Below are positions 25,450-33,327 of a stretch of DNA of 64,000 nt, in pieces; within the stretch, counting starts at the first letter, position 1, and every line of letters starts with the position of its first letter. The position numbers and the translations under genes are program-made. The notes under the pieces are model-generated. The model did not search any database. It was not told the DNA's origin and was given only the letters and a program-made list of their open reading frames with translations. Origin of the DNA: Bradyrhizobium sp. Gha (lineage in GTDB: Bacteria > Pseudomonadota > Alphaproteobacteria > Rhizobiales > Xanthobacteraceae); the NCBI RefSeq assembly GCF_900113735.1, contig NZ_FOQM01000001.1, forward strand, positions 434,001 through 498,000. The letters run 5' to 3'.

Positions 25450-25820
25450 TCGGCGGCCTCCGGCAACGCGACAATGGGGGGAATGCGGGCAAGCGATTGC
25501 TTGCGGAAGATTTCAGGACGGCTGCGCCAAGGCACGAGTCCATCGGGCGCGGCGGCATACGCGGCGGCGCCGGCGACGACGTCCTGCGCGTTGGCATCCG
25601 AGAGCCGGCCATAGACATACGACCAGCGGCCGGGCGCGCTGAGCGCGACCGAGCAACCCTGGCTACATGCAGAGAGGCATTCGACGGGAATCAGTTTGAC
25701 GCCGTCGGGAACACCGGCCTCGAGGATCGCGCCATGCAGACGCTTGCCGGGCGTGACCTCGCCTTCGCCTAGCGTCTGGCCGGCGCGGCAGGTGATGCAG
25801 ACGTGCAGTGTGACGGTCAT
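25446..25820 (-). CDS. DUF1636 family protein, first gene of riboswitch operon
   Basis: A 124-residue protein beginning MTVTLHVCITCRAGQ. Cysteines at CITC and at ECLSACSQGCSV resemble the spacing of thioredoxin-fold 2Fe-2S ferredoxin-like proteins; the family is catalogued as DUF1636 and recurs in cobalamin loci. Its function is not known. A metal-binding or redox role connected with cobalt delivery is inference from the cysteines and the four-base coupling to cobW and then cobN. The ATG at 25820 is preceded by a GGAAGAGG that can be hidden in a hairpin (25822-25857), the likely control point of the upstream cobalamin riboswitch. Confidence 0.85.
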   Translation of the reverse strand: MTVTLHVCITCRAGQTLGEGEVTPGKRLHGAILEAGVPDGVKLIPVECLSACSQGCSVALSAPGRWSYVYGRLSDANAQDVVAGAAAYAAAPDGLVPWRSRPEIFRKQSLARIPPIVALPEAAE

Positions 25821-25821
25821 C

Positions 25822-25857
25822 GCCTCTTCCAGAAGTATCGGCGGGAGGCGAAGAGGC
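25822..25857 (-). promoter_or_regulatory. Ribosome-binding-site sequestering hairpin
   Basis: GCCTCTTC and GAAGAGGC (plus-strand positions 25822-25829 and 25850-25857) form a perfect 8-base-pair stem with a 20-base loop. On the mRNA the downstream arm covers the GGAAGAGG ribosome binding site just before the ATG at 25820. With the cobalamin riboswitch some 70 bases upstream, this is a plausible translation-blocking expression platform for the DUF1636-cobW-cobN operon. Confidence 0.6.
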
Positions 25858-25928
25858 CCACGAACCGTTCTTGCGAAGGCTCGTTTCCCCGTCGCGGAAC
25901 ACCCCGTCCGCCGGTCCAAAAATCGTCC

Positions 25929-26122
25929 GCGCTGGCAGGTCTCCCGGCTTGCGGAGCAGGGCTTTGCCCTTCGATCCCCGCCTTCCCGATCCTTGGGGGA
26001 TCAGTGGCCTTGGGCATCTCTCCGGTCACGGTCGCGGGGGCGGCTGCATTTTGGACCAAAATCTTGCCGATTCGGACCCTATCGCATTCCCTCTTCGCCT
26101 GTCATAGGACAGGAACCAACGC
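25929..26122 (-). promoter_or_regulatory. Cobalamin riboswitch of the cobW-cobN operon
   Basis: The minus-strand RNA carries AGGCGAAGAGGGAATGCG, then GCAGCCGCCCCCGCGACCGT, AAGGCCACTGATCC, GATCGGGAAGGCGG and the terminal GCCGGGAGACCTGCC. This is the order and near-consensus sequence of cobalamin riboswitches. P1 can form between GCGTTGG (26116-26122) and CCAGCGC (25929-25935), with one G-U pair. It lies 109 bases before the DUF1636 start and reads away from cobO. Adenosylcobalamin is expected to repress the seven-gene operon ending at cobJ. Confidence 0.93.
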
Positions 26123-26175
26123 CGGGCCACCATTTGCCCCCGGCCGCCACTTGTCAAGCCGAAGGACCCTGTCAG

Positions 26176-26871
26176 ATGACGCCTGAACCGGATCGCCAAA
26201 CGGCCGACGAAACCGACGCCAAGACCCAGGCCAAGGCCCAGGCCAAGACCCAGGCCAAGACCCAAGCCAAGACCGATGCGAAGCACGCCGCAAAAATGGC
26301 GAAGATCAAGGTCGCCCGCGACAAGATCATGGCGACCAAGAGCGGCGAAAAGGGCCTCATCATCGTCCACACCGGCGCCGGGAAGGGCAAATCGTCGTCC
26401 GCCTTCGGCATGATCGTGCGCTGCGTCGCCCATGGCTTCCCCTGCGCCGTCGTGCAGTTCATCAAGGGCGCCTGGGATACCGGCGAACGACGCCTGCTCA
26501 CCGGCCACTTCGGCGAACTGTGCCAGTTCCACGCCATGGGCGAAGGCTTCACCTGGGAGACGCAGGACCGCACGCGCGACATCGCGGCTGCGCGCGCCGG
26601 CTGGGAGAAGGCAAAGGAGCTGATTCTCGATTCCAATCTGCGCATGGTCGTGCTCGATGAGATCAACATCGCGCTGCGCTACGATTATCTCGACATCGCC
26701 GAGATCGTCGATTTCCTCAAGACATCGAAGCCGCCGATGACGCATGTCGTGCTCACCGGGCGCAACGCCAAGGACGAGCTGATCGAGATCGCCGACCTCG
26801 TCACCGAGATGACGCTGGTGAAACATCCGTTCCGCTCCGGCATCAAGGCGCAGGCCGGCGTCGAGTTCTGA
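26176..26871 (+). CDS. cobO: Cob(I)alamin adenosyltransferase CobO
   Basis: A 231-residue enzyme that transfers the adenosyl group of ATP to reduced corrinoid cobalt. The Walker A loop [16 protein letters not shown] lies near residue 60, followed by [29 protein letters not shown] and [16 protein letters not shown], all typical of CobO/BtuR. The N-terminus is unusual: residues 15-34 are five near-identical four-residue units ([20 protein letters not shown]), then a lysine-rich stretch. The start at 26176 is the first ATG after the divergent riboswitch region; a longer frame overlaps that RNA and is rejected. cobQ follows 5 bases later. Confidence 0.94.
   Translation: MTPEPDRQTADETDAKTQAKAQAKTQAKTQAKTDAKHAAKMAKIKVARDKIMATKSGEKGLIIVHTGAGKGKSSSAFGMIVRCVAHGFPCAVVQFIKGAWDTGERRLLTGHFGELCQFHAMGEGFTWETQDRTRDIAAARAGWEKAKELILDSNLRMVVLDEINIALRYDYLDIAEIVDFLKTSKPPMTHVVLTGRNAKDELIEIADLVTEMTLVKHPFRSGIKAQAGVEF
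26218..26277 (+). repeat. Five 12-base tandem repeats in cobO
   Basis: Units of GCCAAGACCCAG repeat five times with few changes (unit 2 has GCC for ACC; unit 5 ends in GAT), staying in frame and encoding Ala-Lys-Thr-Gln blocks. Near-identity at codon level points to recent slippage expansion. The copy number may vary between strains. Confidence 0.9.
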
Positions 26872-26876
26872 ACGAG

Positions 26877-28325
26877 ATGGCACGCGCGCTGATGATCCAG
26901 GGGGCCGGTTCGGACGTGGGCAAGTCGCTCATCGTCGCCGGCCTCGCGCGCGCGTTTACGCGGCGCGGCTTGCGCGTGCTCCCGTTCAAGCCGCAGAACA
27001 TGTCGAACAATGCCGCCGTCACCGTCGATGGCGGCGAGATCGGCCGCGCCCAGGCGCTGCAGGCGCTCGCCGCGGGCGTCGAGCCGCACACGGACATGAA
27101 CCCTGTGCTGCTGAAACCCGAGACCGATGTCGGCGCGCAAGTCATCGTGCATGGCAAGCGCATCGCAACCGCGCGAGCGCGCGACTATGCGGCGATGAAG
27201 CCACAGCTGATGGACGCGGTGCTGGAGAGCTTTGAGCGGTTGAAGGCGCGCAGCGATCTGGTGCTGGTCGAAGGCGCCGGCAGCCCCGCCGAGGTGAACC
27301 TGCGCAAGGCCGATATCGCCAACATGGGTTTTGCCCGCAAGGCCGACGTCGCCGTCGTGCTGGTCGGCGACATCGACCGTGGCGGCGTCATCGCCCAGCT
27401 CGTCGGCATCAAGACGGTCATCGAACCCGACGATGCCGCGATGATCCAGGGTTTTGTCATCAACAAGTTCCGCGGCGATCCCACGCTGTTCGATGACGGC
27501 TACCGACTGATCGAGCAAAGGACCGCGTGGCGCGGCTTTGGCGTACTGCCCTGGTTCGCACGGGCCGGCGAGTTGCCGGCCGAAGATGCGCTGGGCCTGA
27601 GCGATGCCCGCAAGCCGGGCCAGCGCAAGATCGCCTGCCTCGCATTGTCGCGGATCGCCAATTTCGACGATCTCGATCCGCTGAAGCTCGAGCCTTCAGT
27701 CGATCTCGTGATGGTGCGTCCGGGCGAAGCCATTCCAGGCGACGCGCGTCTCGTCATCATCCCCGGCTCAAAGTCCACGCGTGGCGACCTCGCGTTCCTG
27801 CGCGCGCAGGGCTGGGACATCGACCTGCTCGCGCATCACCGCAGGGGCGGCCATGTGCTCGGCCTCTGCGGCGGCTATCAGATGCTCGGACGCAGCGTTG
27901 CCGATCCCGGCGGCATCGAAGGTCCTGCGGGCGACACGCCCGGCCTCGGGCTGTTGGATGTGGAAACGCTGATGAGCCCGCAGAAGACGCTGACACGTGT
28001 CGCGGCTGTGCACGCGGCGACCGATCAACCGATCCACGCTTATGAAATCCACATCGGCCGTACCGACGGGCCTGATCGTGCCCGTCCATTCGCCAGGCTG
28101 AATGGCGAGCTCGAAGGCGCGATCTCGCGCGATGGGCGCGTGCAAGGCAGCTATCTGCATGGCCTGTTCACGTCGGACGAGTTCCGCAAGGCATTTCTTG
28201 CACGGCTCGACATTCCCTCGGGCGAGGAACCGTATGGCGCCCGGGTCGAGAGCGCGCTCGATGCGCTGGCCGATCACATCGAAAAGCACCTCGGCGTCGA
28301 AGGCCTGCTCGGGTTAGCGCGCTAA
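26877..28325 (+). CDS. cobQ: Cobyric acid synthase CobQ
   Basis: A 482-residue glutamine amidotransferase that amidates four side chains (b, d, e, g) of adenosylcobyrinic acid a,c-diamide. The N-terminal ATP domain starts [19 protein letters not shown] and contains [13 protein letters not shown] and [14 protein letters not shown]. The C-terminal glutaminase domain has its cysteine in [13 protein letters not shown] and a histidine in YEIHIG. It is co-transcribed with cobO. Its end overlaps by 12 bases the end of the converging aminotransferase-like gene. Confidence 0.96.
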   Translation: MARALMIQGAGSDVGKSLIVAGLARAFTRRGLRVLPFKPQNMSNNAAVTVDGGEIGRAQALQALAAGVEPHTDMNPVLLKPETDVGAQVIVHGKRIATARARDYAAMKPQLMDAVLESFERLKARSDLVLVEGAGSPAEVNLRKADIANMGFARKADVAVVLVGDIDRGGVIAQLVGIKTVIEPDDAAMIQGFVINKFRGDPTLFDDGYRLIEQRTAWRGFGVLPWFARAGELPAEDALGLSDARKPGQRKIACLALSRIANFDDLDPLKLEPSVDLVMVRPGEAIPGDARLVIIPGSKSTRGDLAFLRAQGWDIDLLAHHRRGGHVLGLCGGYQMLGRSVADPGGIEGPAGDTPGLGLLDVETLMSPQKTLTRVAAVHAATDQPIHAYEIHIGRTDGPDRARPFARLNGELEGAISRDGRVQGSYLHGLFTSDEFRKAFLARLDIPSGEEPYGARVESALDALADHIEKHLGVEGLLGLAR

Positions 28326-29279
28326 CACTTCGGCGAGGCGCCTCCATTCGGACTCGGCGCCCGGAAGACCGAGGCGCAACCAGGTCCGATCTTGCGCGAA
28401 GACGCGCGACCAGATTTGGTTGCGCGCGAGCTTCTCCTGCGCGGCACGCCCATCAGGTGTTTCATAGAGGCGAAACAGCGGCGCACTACCGAGGAGCCGC
28501 CAGCCTTGCGACTGCACCATGTCGTCGAGGCGAGCGCCGTCACGTACGAGCCGCGCCGACGTCGCCTTGGCCCAGGCATCATCGCGCAAGGCGCGGCAGC
28601 CGATCGCGATCGCCGCGCCTGACACAGGCCACGGACCTGATGCTGCCGCGAGCTTGGCGATGTCAGTCGCATGGCCAATCGAGAACCCGAGCCGGAGGCC
28701 GGCAAGCCCGTAAAACTTGCCAAACGAGCGCAGGATCAAGAGCCCCGGTCGCCCCGCTTCCGAAGTGAGCGAGAGCTCGGGAACAGCATCGGCAAAACTC
28801 TCGTCGACGACGAGATGACCGACGCGCGGCAACAGCGCGAGCAATTCCTTCGACGAGGCACGGCGCCCGTCGGGATTGTTGGGATTGACCACGATGGCGA
28901 GGCTCGCTCCGGCGAGCGCATCGAGCTCCCCGACCTCCTCGACCTCCCATCCCGCGGCCGACAGCACGGCGGCATATTCGTTGTAGGTCGGCCCGAGGAT
29001 GCGCGCCCGTCCGCGCGGCGCGAGCTGCGGCAGCAGTTGAATGGCGGCCTGCGCACCGCCCGTCGCGACAACGGGCGCGATCGTGCCATAGGCGCGTTGA
29101 GCCGCCTGGTGCAGCGCCTCGATCTCGGATCGCGACGGCAAAGCCTGCCAATGACGTGCTGATATCTCGCCCACGGGATAAGGCCGCCGGTTGATTCCGG
29201 TCGACAGATCGATCCAGTCTTCAGCGCGTCCGCCAAAACGCTGCTGGGCCAGATCGAGATTTCCACCGTGCTCGCGCAT
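28314..29279 (-). CDS. cobD: Threonine-phosphate decarboxylase-like PLP enzyme
   Basis: A 321-residue fold-type I PLP enzyme. [13 protein letters not shown] opens the protein, [10 protein letters not shown] is the cofactor region, and the lysine that should hold PLP is in [17 protein letters not shown]. Family members supply (R)-1-amino-2-propanol phosphate for the nucleotide loop (CobD of Salmonella; called CobC in Pseudomonas denitrificans). The start at 29279 fits homologues and follows the ribosome binding site CAGGG. It lies 11 bases downstream of cbiB on the same strand, the functional partner that attaches the aminopropanol arm. Confidence 0.92.
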   Translation of the reverse strand: MREHGGNLDLAQQRFGGRAEDWIDLSTGINRRPYPVGEISARHWQALPSRSEIEALHQAAQRAYGTIAPVVATGGAQAAIQLLPQLAPRGRARILGPTYNEYAAVLSAAGWEVEEVGELDALAGASLAIVVNPNNPDGRRASSKELLALLPRVGHLVVDESFADAVPELSLTSEAGRPGLLILRSFGKFYGLAGLRLGFSIGHATDIAKLAAASGPWPVSGAAIAIGCRALRDDAWAKATSARLVRDGARLDDMVQSQGWRLLGSAPLFRLYETPDGRAAQEKLARNQIWSRVFAQDRTWLRLGLPGAESEWRRLAEVLAR

Positions 29280-29290
29280 GCCCTGTTCTT

Positions 29291-30232
29291 TCACGCGAAG
29301 GCGAGGACCGCAAGGACGCCTGCGAGCAGCAGCATGGCGCGGCGGTAGACCGTCAATCCCTCGATGATGTCGGAGGCCTGCGGATCGCGCGCGCCGTCGT
29401 TGAGCCAGGGCTCGTCGGTCGCGCAGCCGTGATAGATCCGGGGGCCGCTGAGGCGCACGCCGAGCGCGCCGGCCATCGCCGCCTCCGGCCAGCCGGCATT
29501 GGGCGAGCGATGGCGCCGCGCATCGCGCGTCATGCACGACAGCGCCTCCGATCGCCGCGGCGCGAGCAGCACGAAGAGAAACCCGGTCAGGCGTGCCGGA
29601 ACGAAGTTGGCGACATCGTCGATGCGGGCGGCGGCCCAGCCGAACGCTTGGTGGCGTTCGCTGCGATGGCCGATCATGGAGTCCAGCGTGTTGATCGCCT
29701 TGTAGCCGAGGATTCCCGGCAGGCCGAACAGCGCGCCCCAGAACACCGGCGCGACGATGCCGTCAGAGGCGTTTTCGGCCAGGCTCTCGATCGCCGCACG
29801 TGCGATACCGGCCTCATCGAGCGCAGCCGGATCGCGGCCGACGATGCGCGACACGGCTCCGCGCGCCGCAGCGATGTCACCGCCCAGCAGAGGATCGGCG
29901 ACCGCGGCGACATGATCATGCAGGGAGCGCAGCGCCACCAGCGGCCAGGCCAGGATGCCGACCAGCACGATCTGGATCCAGCCCGAGGCAAGCGCGGACT
30001 GGAGCACCCGACCGAGCACAACCGCGATCGCAATCACGAGAAACGCGCCGGCAAGGCCTGCCGCGCGGCGGAGGCCCGGCGGATCAGACGCGCGATTCCA
30101 GCCACTGTCGATGGCAGCGATGAGCCGGCCCAGCCAGGTCACGGGATGGCCGATTCGTGCAAATAGCGGCGAGGGCCAGCCCATGAGGGCATCTACCGCC
30201 ATCGCCACCACCATAGCGCCTGCAAAGCCCAC
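29291..30232 (-). CDS. cbiB: Adenosylcobinamide-phosphate synthase CbiB (CobD)
   Basis: A 313-residue inner-membrane protein with several hydrophobic helices that joins the aminopropanol arm to adenosylcobyric acid. Typical segments are AMVVAMAVDALMGWPSPLF, IGHPVTWLGRLIAAID, ESLAENASDGIVAPVFWGAL and YKAINTLDSMIGHRSERH. The start codon is GTG at 30232, preceded by GGGAGG. Its downstream neighbour is the threonine-phosphate decarboxylase gene; cobU is divergent across a 121-base gap. In Pseudomonas denitrificans nomenclature this is CobD. Confidence 0.94.
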   Translation of the reverse strand: MGFAGAMVVAMAVDALMGWPSPLFARIGHPVTWLGRLIAAIDSGWNRASDPPGLRRAAGLAGAFLVIAIAVVLGRVLQSALASGWIQIVLVGILAWPLVALRSLHDHVAAVADPLLGGDIAAARGAVSRIVGRDPAALDEAGIARAAIESLAENASDGIVAPVFWGALFGLPGILGYKAINTLDSMIGHRSERHQAFGWAAARIDDVANFVPARLTGFLFVLLAPRRSEALSCMTRDARRHRSPNAGWPEAAMAGALGVRLSGPRIYHGCATDEPWLNDGARDPQASDIIEGLTVYRRAMLLLAGVLAVLAFA

Positions 30233-30353
30233 ACCCGCCTCCCGTCCCGCCCCTGTTGCGCAAAGCAGGGGGCGAGCGCAAGCCCCTCGCCGCCTGATTT
30301 CGGCTTTGTCTTTGGCCGCGATTGGTGATTAGTCAGGACCCCAGGAGACTTTG

Positions 30354-30860
30354 ATGGCCGTCATCTTGATCACGGGCGGAGCGCGATCGGGCAAGAGCGT
30401 CCGCGCGGAAGCGCTTGCGCGCAGCTTTCCGGAACAGCCGCCGATCTACATCGCGACGGCCGAGGCGCTCGATACCGAGATGGAAGCACGCATCGCTGGG
30501 CATCGCGCGCGACGCGGAACCGGCTGGATCGAGCGCGAGGCGGCGCTCGATCTCGTGCCAGCGCTCATCGCAAGCGATGGCGGCGGCGCAAGACTGGTGG
30601 ACTGTCTGACACTGTGGCTCTCCAACCTCATGCACGCGAAGCGCGATTGGGAGCGCGAGGTGAGCGAGCTCGCCGCCGCCCTGCCCCGTCTCAAGAGCCC
30701 CGTGATCCTTGTCACCAACGAGGTCGGACTTGGCATCGTGCCGGAGAACGCGCTGGCCCGCAGCTATCGCGATGCCGCCGGCATCATGAACCAGACAATG
30801 GCTGGTGTCGCCGACAAGGTCGAGTTCGTGGTCGCCGGCCTGCCGATGAAGCTGAAATGA
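30354..30860 (+). CDS. cobU: Adenosylcobinamide kinase / guanylyltransferase CobU (CobP)
   Basis: A 168-residue bifunctional enzyme that phosphorylates adenosylcobinamide and then attaches GMP. The P-loop ILITGGARSGKSVRAEALA is at the N-terminus. The histidine guanylylated in the second step is expected in RIAGHRARRGTGW. VDCLTLWLSNLM and VTNEVGLGIVPENALAR are conserved. The ATG at 30354 follows CAGGAG; a TTG one codon earlier is less likely. It overlaps cobS by four bases. Confidence 0.95.
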   Translation: MAVILITGGARSGKSVRAEALARSFPEQPPIYIATAEALDTEMEARIAGHRARRGTGWIEREAALDLVPALIASDGGGARLVDCLTLWLSNLMHAKRDWEREVSELAAALPRLKSPVILVTNEVGLGIVPENALARSYRDAAGIMNQTMAGVADKVEFVVAGLPMKLK

Positions 30861-31642
30861 CGCCGCGCGCCGACATCCTGAAAGACGTCGTCGCTGATCT
30901 CAGGATCGCTGCGTCGTTCGTGACGATCGTGCCGATGGCCTCGTCGAAACCGGCAGGCGACGGCGCCATCGCACGCGCAACCTGGGCGCTGCCGATCGCG
31001 GGATTGCTGGTGGGGCTTGCGAGCGCACTGCCCTACAAGATCGCGACCCGCCTTGGCCTCGCGCCCAACCTCGCCGCCTTGCTCACATTGGCCGCGACGG
31101 CCCTCATCACCGGCGCGCTGCACGAGGACGGGCTCGCCGACACCGCCGACGGTCTCGGCGGCGGCCGGACGCGCCAGCGCAAGCTCGAGATCATGCGCGA
31201 CAGCCGGATCGGCAGCTACGGCGTCTGCGCGCTGATCCTGTCGTTCGCTCTGCGCTGGAGCGCGCTTGCCGCGATCGCCAGTCCGTGGAGCGTGATGCTC
31301 GCATTGATCGCGGCACATGCCGCGGCGCGCGCGGGCGTGCCTGCCTTCATGTCGCTCGTGCCGCCGGCGCGGCCAGACGGATTGTCGGCAAGCGCCGGAT
31401 CGCCGCCGGGCCGCAGCGTGGCCATCGCGTTCGCGGTTGGAACCCTCGTTCTGGCGCTGGCGCTCGGGCCGGCCAAGGCGCTGGTCGGCCTGGTCCTGCT
31501 GTCGCTGGCCGGGCTGATCCTGGCGCGGCTCGCCATCCGTCAGATCGGCGGACAGACCGGCGACATCCTCGGCGCGTTCGAACAGGTCGGAGAGATCCTG
31601 ATCCTGCTGGTCGCCGCCGCCTTCCTTCACACGGCAGGATAG
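30857..31642 (+). CDS. cobS: Adenosylcobinamide-GDP ribazoletransferase CobS (CobV)
   Basis: A 261-residue inner-membrane enzyme that joins adenosylcobinamide-GDP with alpha-ribazole (phosphate), completing the nucleotide loop. The signature ALHEDGLADTADGLGGG and the following KLEIMRDSRIGSYGV are the Mg-binding and substrate core; six or seven hydrophobic helices follow. The start overlaps the cobU stop as ATGA, and bluB begins 3 bases after the end. It should not be confused with the cobaltochelatase AAA+ subunit also named CobS. Confidence 0.95.
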   Translation: MTPRADILKDVVADLRIAASFVTIVPMASSKPAGDGAIARATWALPIAGLLVGLASALPYKIATRLGLAPNLAALLTLAATALITGALHEDGLADTADGLGGGRTRQRKLEIMRDSRIGSYGVCALILSFALRWSALAAIASPWSVMLALIAAHAAARAGVPAFMSLVPPARPDGLSASAGSPPGRSVAIAFAVGTLVLALALGPAKALVGLVLLSLAGLILARLAIRQIGGQTGDILGAFEQVGEILILLVAAAFLHTAG

Positions 31643-31645
31643 ATC

Positions 31646-32278
31646 ATGGCCGCGTTCGACGACACCTTCCGCCGGCAATTGCGCGAGCTCTTCGTGTGGC
31701 GCCGCGATGTGCGCCGCTTTCGCAGCGATCCATTGCCAGGCGGCGCCGTGGAGCGGTTGATCGAGACGGCCTGCCTCTCGCCCTCCGTCGGCCTGAGCCA
31801 GCCATGGCGCTTCGTCATCGTCGATGATGCGGTACGGCGGCGCGCTGTGATCGACGATTTCAAGGCCTGCAACGCCGAGGCGCTCAACTGCTACTCCGGC
31901 GAGCGCGCCGGCCGCTACGCGACGCTCAAGCTCTCCGGCCTCGAACAGGCTCCCGGCCATCTCGCCGTGTTCGCCGACAAGGCCAGCGACATCGGCCACG
32001 GCCTCGGCCGCATGACCATGCCGGAGACCACTGAATATTCCGTGGTCGCCGCGATCACCGCGATGTGGCTCGCCGCGCGTGCCGAGGGAATCGGACTCGG
32101 CTGGGTCTCGATCCTCGATCCCGAGCACATCCGCGGCGTGCTCGACGTGCCCGCCGCCTGGAAATTCATCGCCTATCTCTGCATCGGCTATCCCGAAGCG
32201 GAGTGCGATCAGCCCGAGCTCGAACGGGCGAAGTGGGAACACCGGCGCGGTGCGGGCGAATTCACGCTACGGCGCTAG
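31646..32278 (+). CDS. bluB: 5,6-dimethylbenzimidazole synthase BluB
   Basis: A 210-residue nitroreductase-fold enzyme that uses O2 to break up its own reduced FMN and form 5,6-dimethylbenzimidazole, the B12 lower ligand. RRDVRRFRSDPLPGGAVERL, SPSVGLSQPWRFVIVD and GLGRMTMPETTEYSVVAAIT (the last with the expected conserved acidic residue region) are BluB-specific compared with ordinary nitroreductases. It ends the plus-strand set cobU-cobS-bluB and abuts the stop of a converging LysR gene with no gap. Its presence implies that this organism makes its own lower ligand aerobically. Confidence 0.95.
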   Translation: MAAFDDTFRRQLRELFVWRRDVRRFRSDPLPGGAVERLIETACLSPSVGLSQPWRFVIVDDAVRRRAVIDDFKACNAEALNCYSGERAGRYATLKLSGLEQAPGHLAVFADKASDIGHGLGRMTMPETTEYSVVAAITAMWLAARAEGIGLGWVSILDPEHIRGVLDVPAAWKFIAYLCIGYPEAECDQPELERAKWEHRRGAGEFTLRR

Positions 32279-33202
32279 TCAGATCGGGCTGGCGCGCGCG
32301 TTGGCCGCGCCCGTCTCCTCCCGCCCAAATCGCTCCACCAGAAAATCAATGAACAGCCGCACCTTCACCGACAAATGTCGCGTCGGCGGATAGACCGCAT
32401 AGAGCGAAAGCGGCGGTGCCGAATAATCGTCCAGCACCGTCCGCAGCGCGCCTGTCCGCAAGGCCTCCGCCGCAATGAAATCAGGCAGAAGCGCGAGCCC
32501 CCTGCCCTTGATCGCGGCATCGCGCAGCACCTCCGCATTGTTGACGCAGAGCGACCAGGCCGGCTGGATCCAGTGGTCGCCGTCGGCGCCTGTAAGCTTC
32601 CACTGATTGCCCGTCAGCAGGAAGCCATAGGTCAGCGAGGCATGCGCACGAAAATCCTGCGGATGCCTTGGTGTGCCGTGACGCGCGAGATAATCAGGCG
32701 AGGCGCAGATCATGCGCGGCACCGGCATGATTTTTCGCGCGATCAGGCTCGAGGATTCCAGCTCCGCGATGCGCAGTGTCACGTCGAAGCCGTCCTGCAC
32801 GGGATCGAGCAGGTCGTCGCTGAGCACGATCTGAAGCTGGAGCTCCGGATACGCCTCCATGAAGTCAGCGAGCACAGGCCCGAGCCGCATCGTGCCGAAC
32901 GACATCGGCGCATTGACGCGCAACAGTCCCCGCGGCGATGACTGCGCCTGCGTCACCGCCTGATCGGCGGCCTCGATCTCCGAGAGGATCACGACCGCAC
33001 GCTCGAAATAGCGCTGGCCGTTCTCGGTCGGGCTGGCGTGGCGGGTGGTCCGGTTCAGGAGCTGGACGCCGAGGCTCTCCTCGAGGTCGGCGATGTATTT
33101 GCTGATCGCCGACCGCGATAGCCGCAACTGCCGGCCGGCCTCGGCAAAGCTGCCACTTTCGACCACCTTCACGAAGGCGCGGAGGCTGGCGACCTTATCC
33201 AA
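32279..33202 (-). CDS. LysR family transcriptional regulator
   Basis: A 307-residue LysR regulator. The N-terminal winged helix-turn-helix covers residues about 5-60 (SFAEAGRQLRLSRSAISKYI); the rest is the two-lobed substrate-binding domain. The subfamily (LLNRTTRHASPTENGQRYFE) is the large DsdA/QseD-like group whose ligands are rarely known. The start is TTG at 33202. It is divergent from a dioxygenase/esterase operon, and two related dyads lie in the gap, so those genes are its most likely targets. Confidence 0.9.
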   Translation of the reverse strand: MDKVASLRAFVKVVESGSFAEAGRQLRLSRSAISKYIADLEESLGVQLLNRTTRHASPTENGQRYFERAVVILSEIEAADQAVTQAQSSPRGLLRVNAPMSFGTMRLGPVLADFMEAYPELQLQIVLSDDLLDPVQDGFDVTLRIAELESSSLIARKIMPVPRMICASPDYLARHGTPRHPQDFRAHASLTYGFLLTGNQWKLTGADGDHWIQPAWSLCVNNAEVLRDAAIKGRGLALLPDFIAAEALRTGALRTVLDDYSAPPLSLYAVYPPTRHLSVKVRLFIDFLVERFGREETGAANARASPI

Positions 33203-33213
33203 GGGCCCGCCCC

Positions 33214-33268
33214 GATTGTTTCCAAATCATAGACATAGACGTCATACTTGCATGGATTGTCTCCAATC
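33214..33268. promoter_or_regulatory. Pair of matching dyads, candidate LysR operators
   Basis: GATTGTTTCCAAATC (33214-33228) and GATTGTCTCCAATC (33255-33268) are near-copies, each with inverted GATTG/CAATC-type ends, and their starts are 41 bases (about four helical turns) apart. They fill the gap between the LysR gene and the divergent dioxygenase gene. Two phased half-occupied sites are usual for LysR regulators; assignment to the adjacent regulator is inference. Confidence 0.55.
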
Positions 33269-33327
33269 CAAAGCGGAACGATATTTCCACCCAGAGCAAG
33301 ACCGCTCCCCTGAGTTGGAGGACGACA

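Noticed and set aside
25696..26175. 160-codon N-terminal extension of CobO
   Set aside because: It runs across the DUF1636 gene start and the minus-strand riboswitch and has no CobO similarity; the ATG at 26176 is the family start.
26218..26277. Tandem repeats considered as a CRISPR-like array
   Set aside because: Units are 12 bases, contiguous without spacers, and in frame inside cobO.
30320..30354. CCAGGAGAC just before cobU, similar to the end of a B12 box
   Set aside because: None of the other riboswitch landmarks (GCAACTGTAA-like core, GCCACTG, AAGGGAA) is present in the 121-base gap, so it is simply the AGGAG ribosome binding site.
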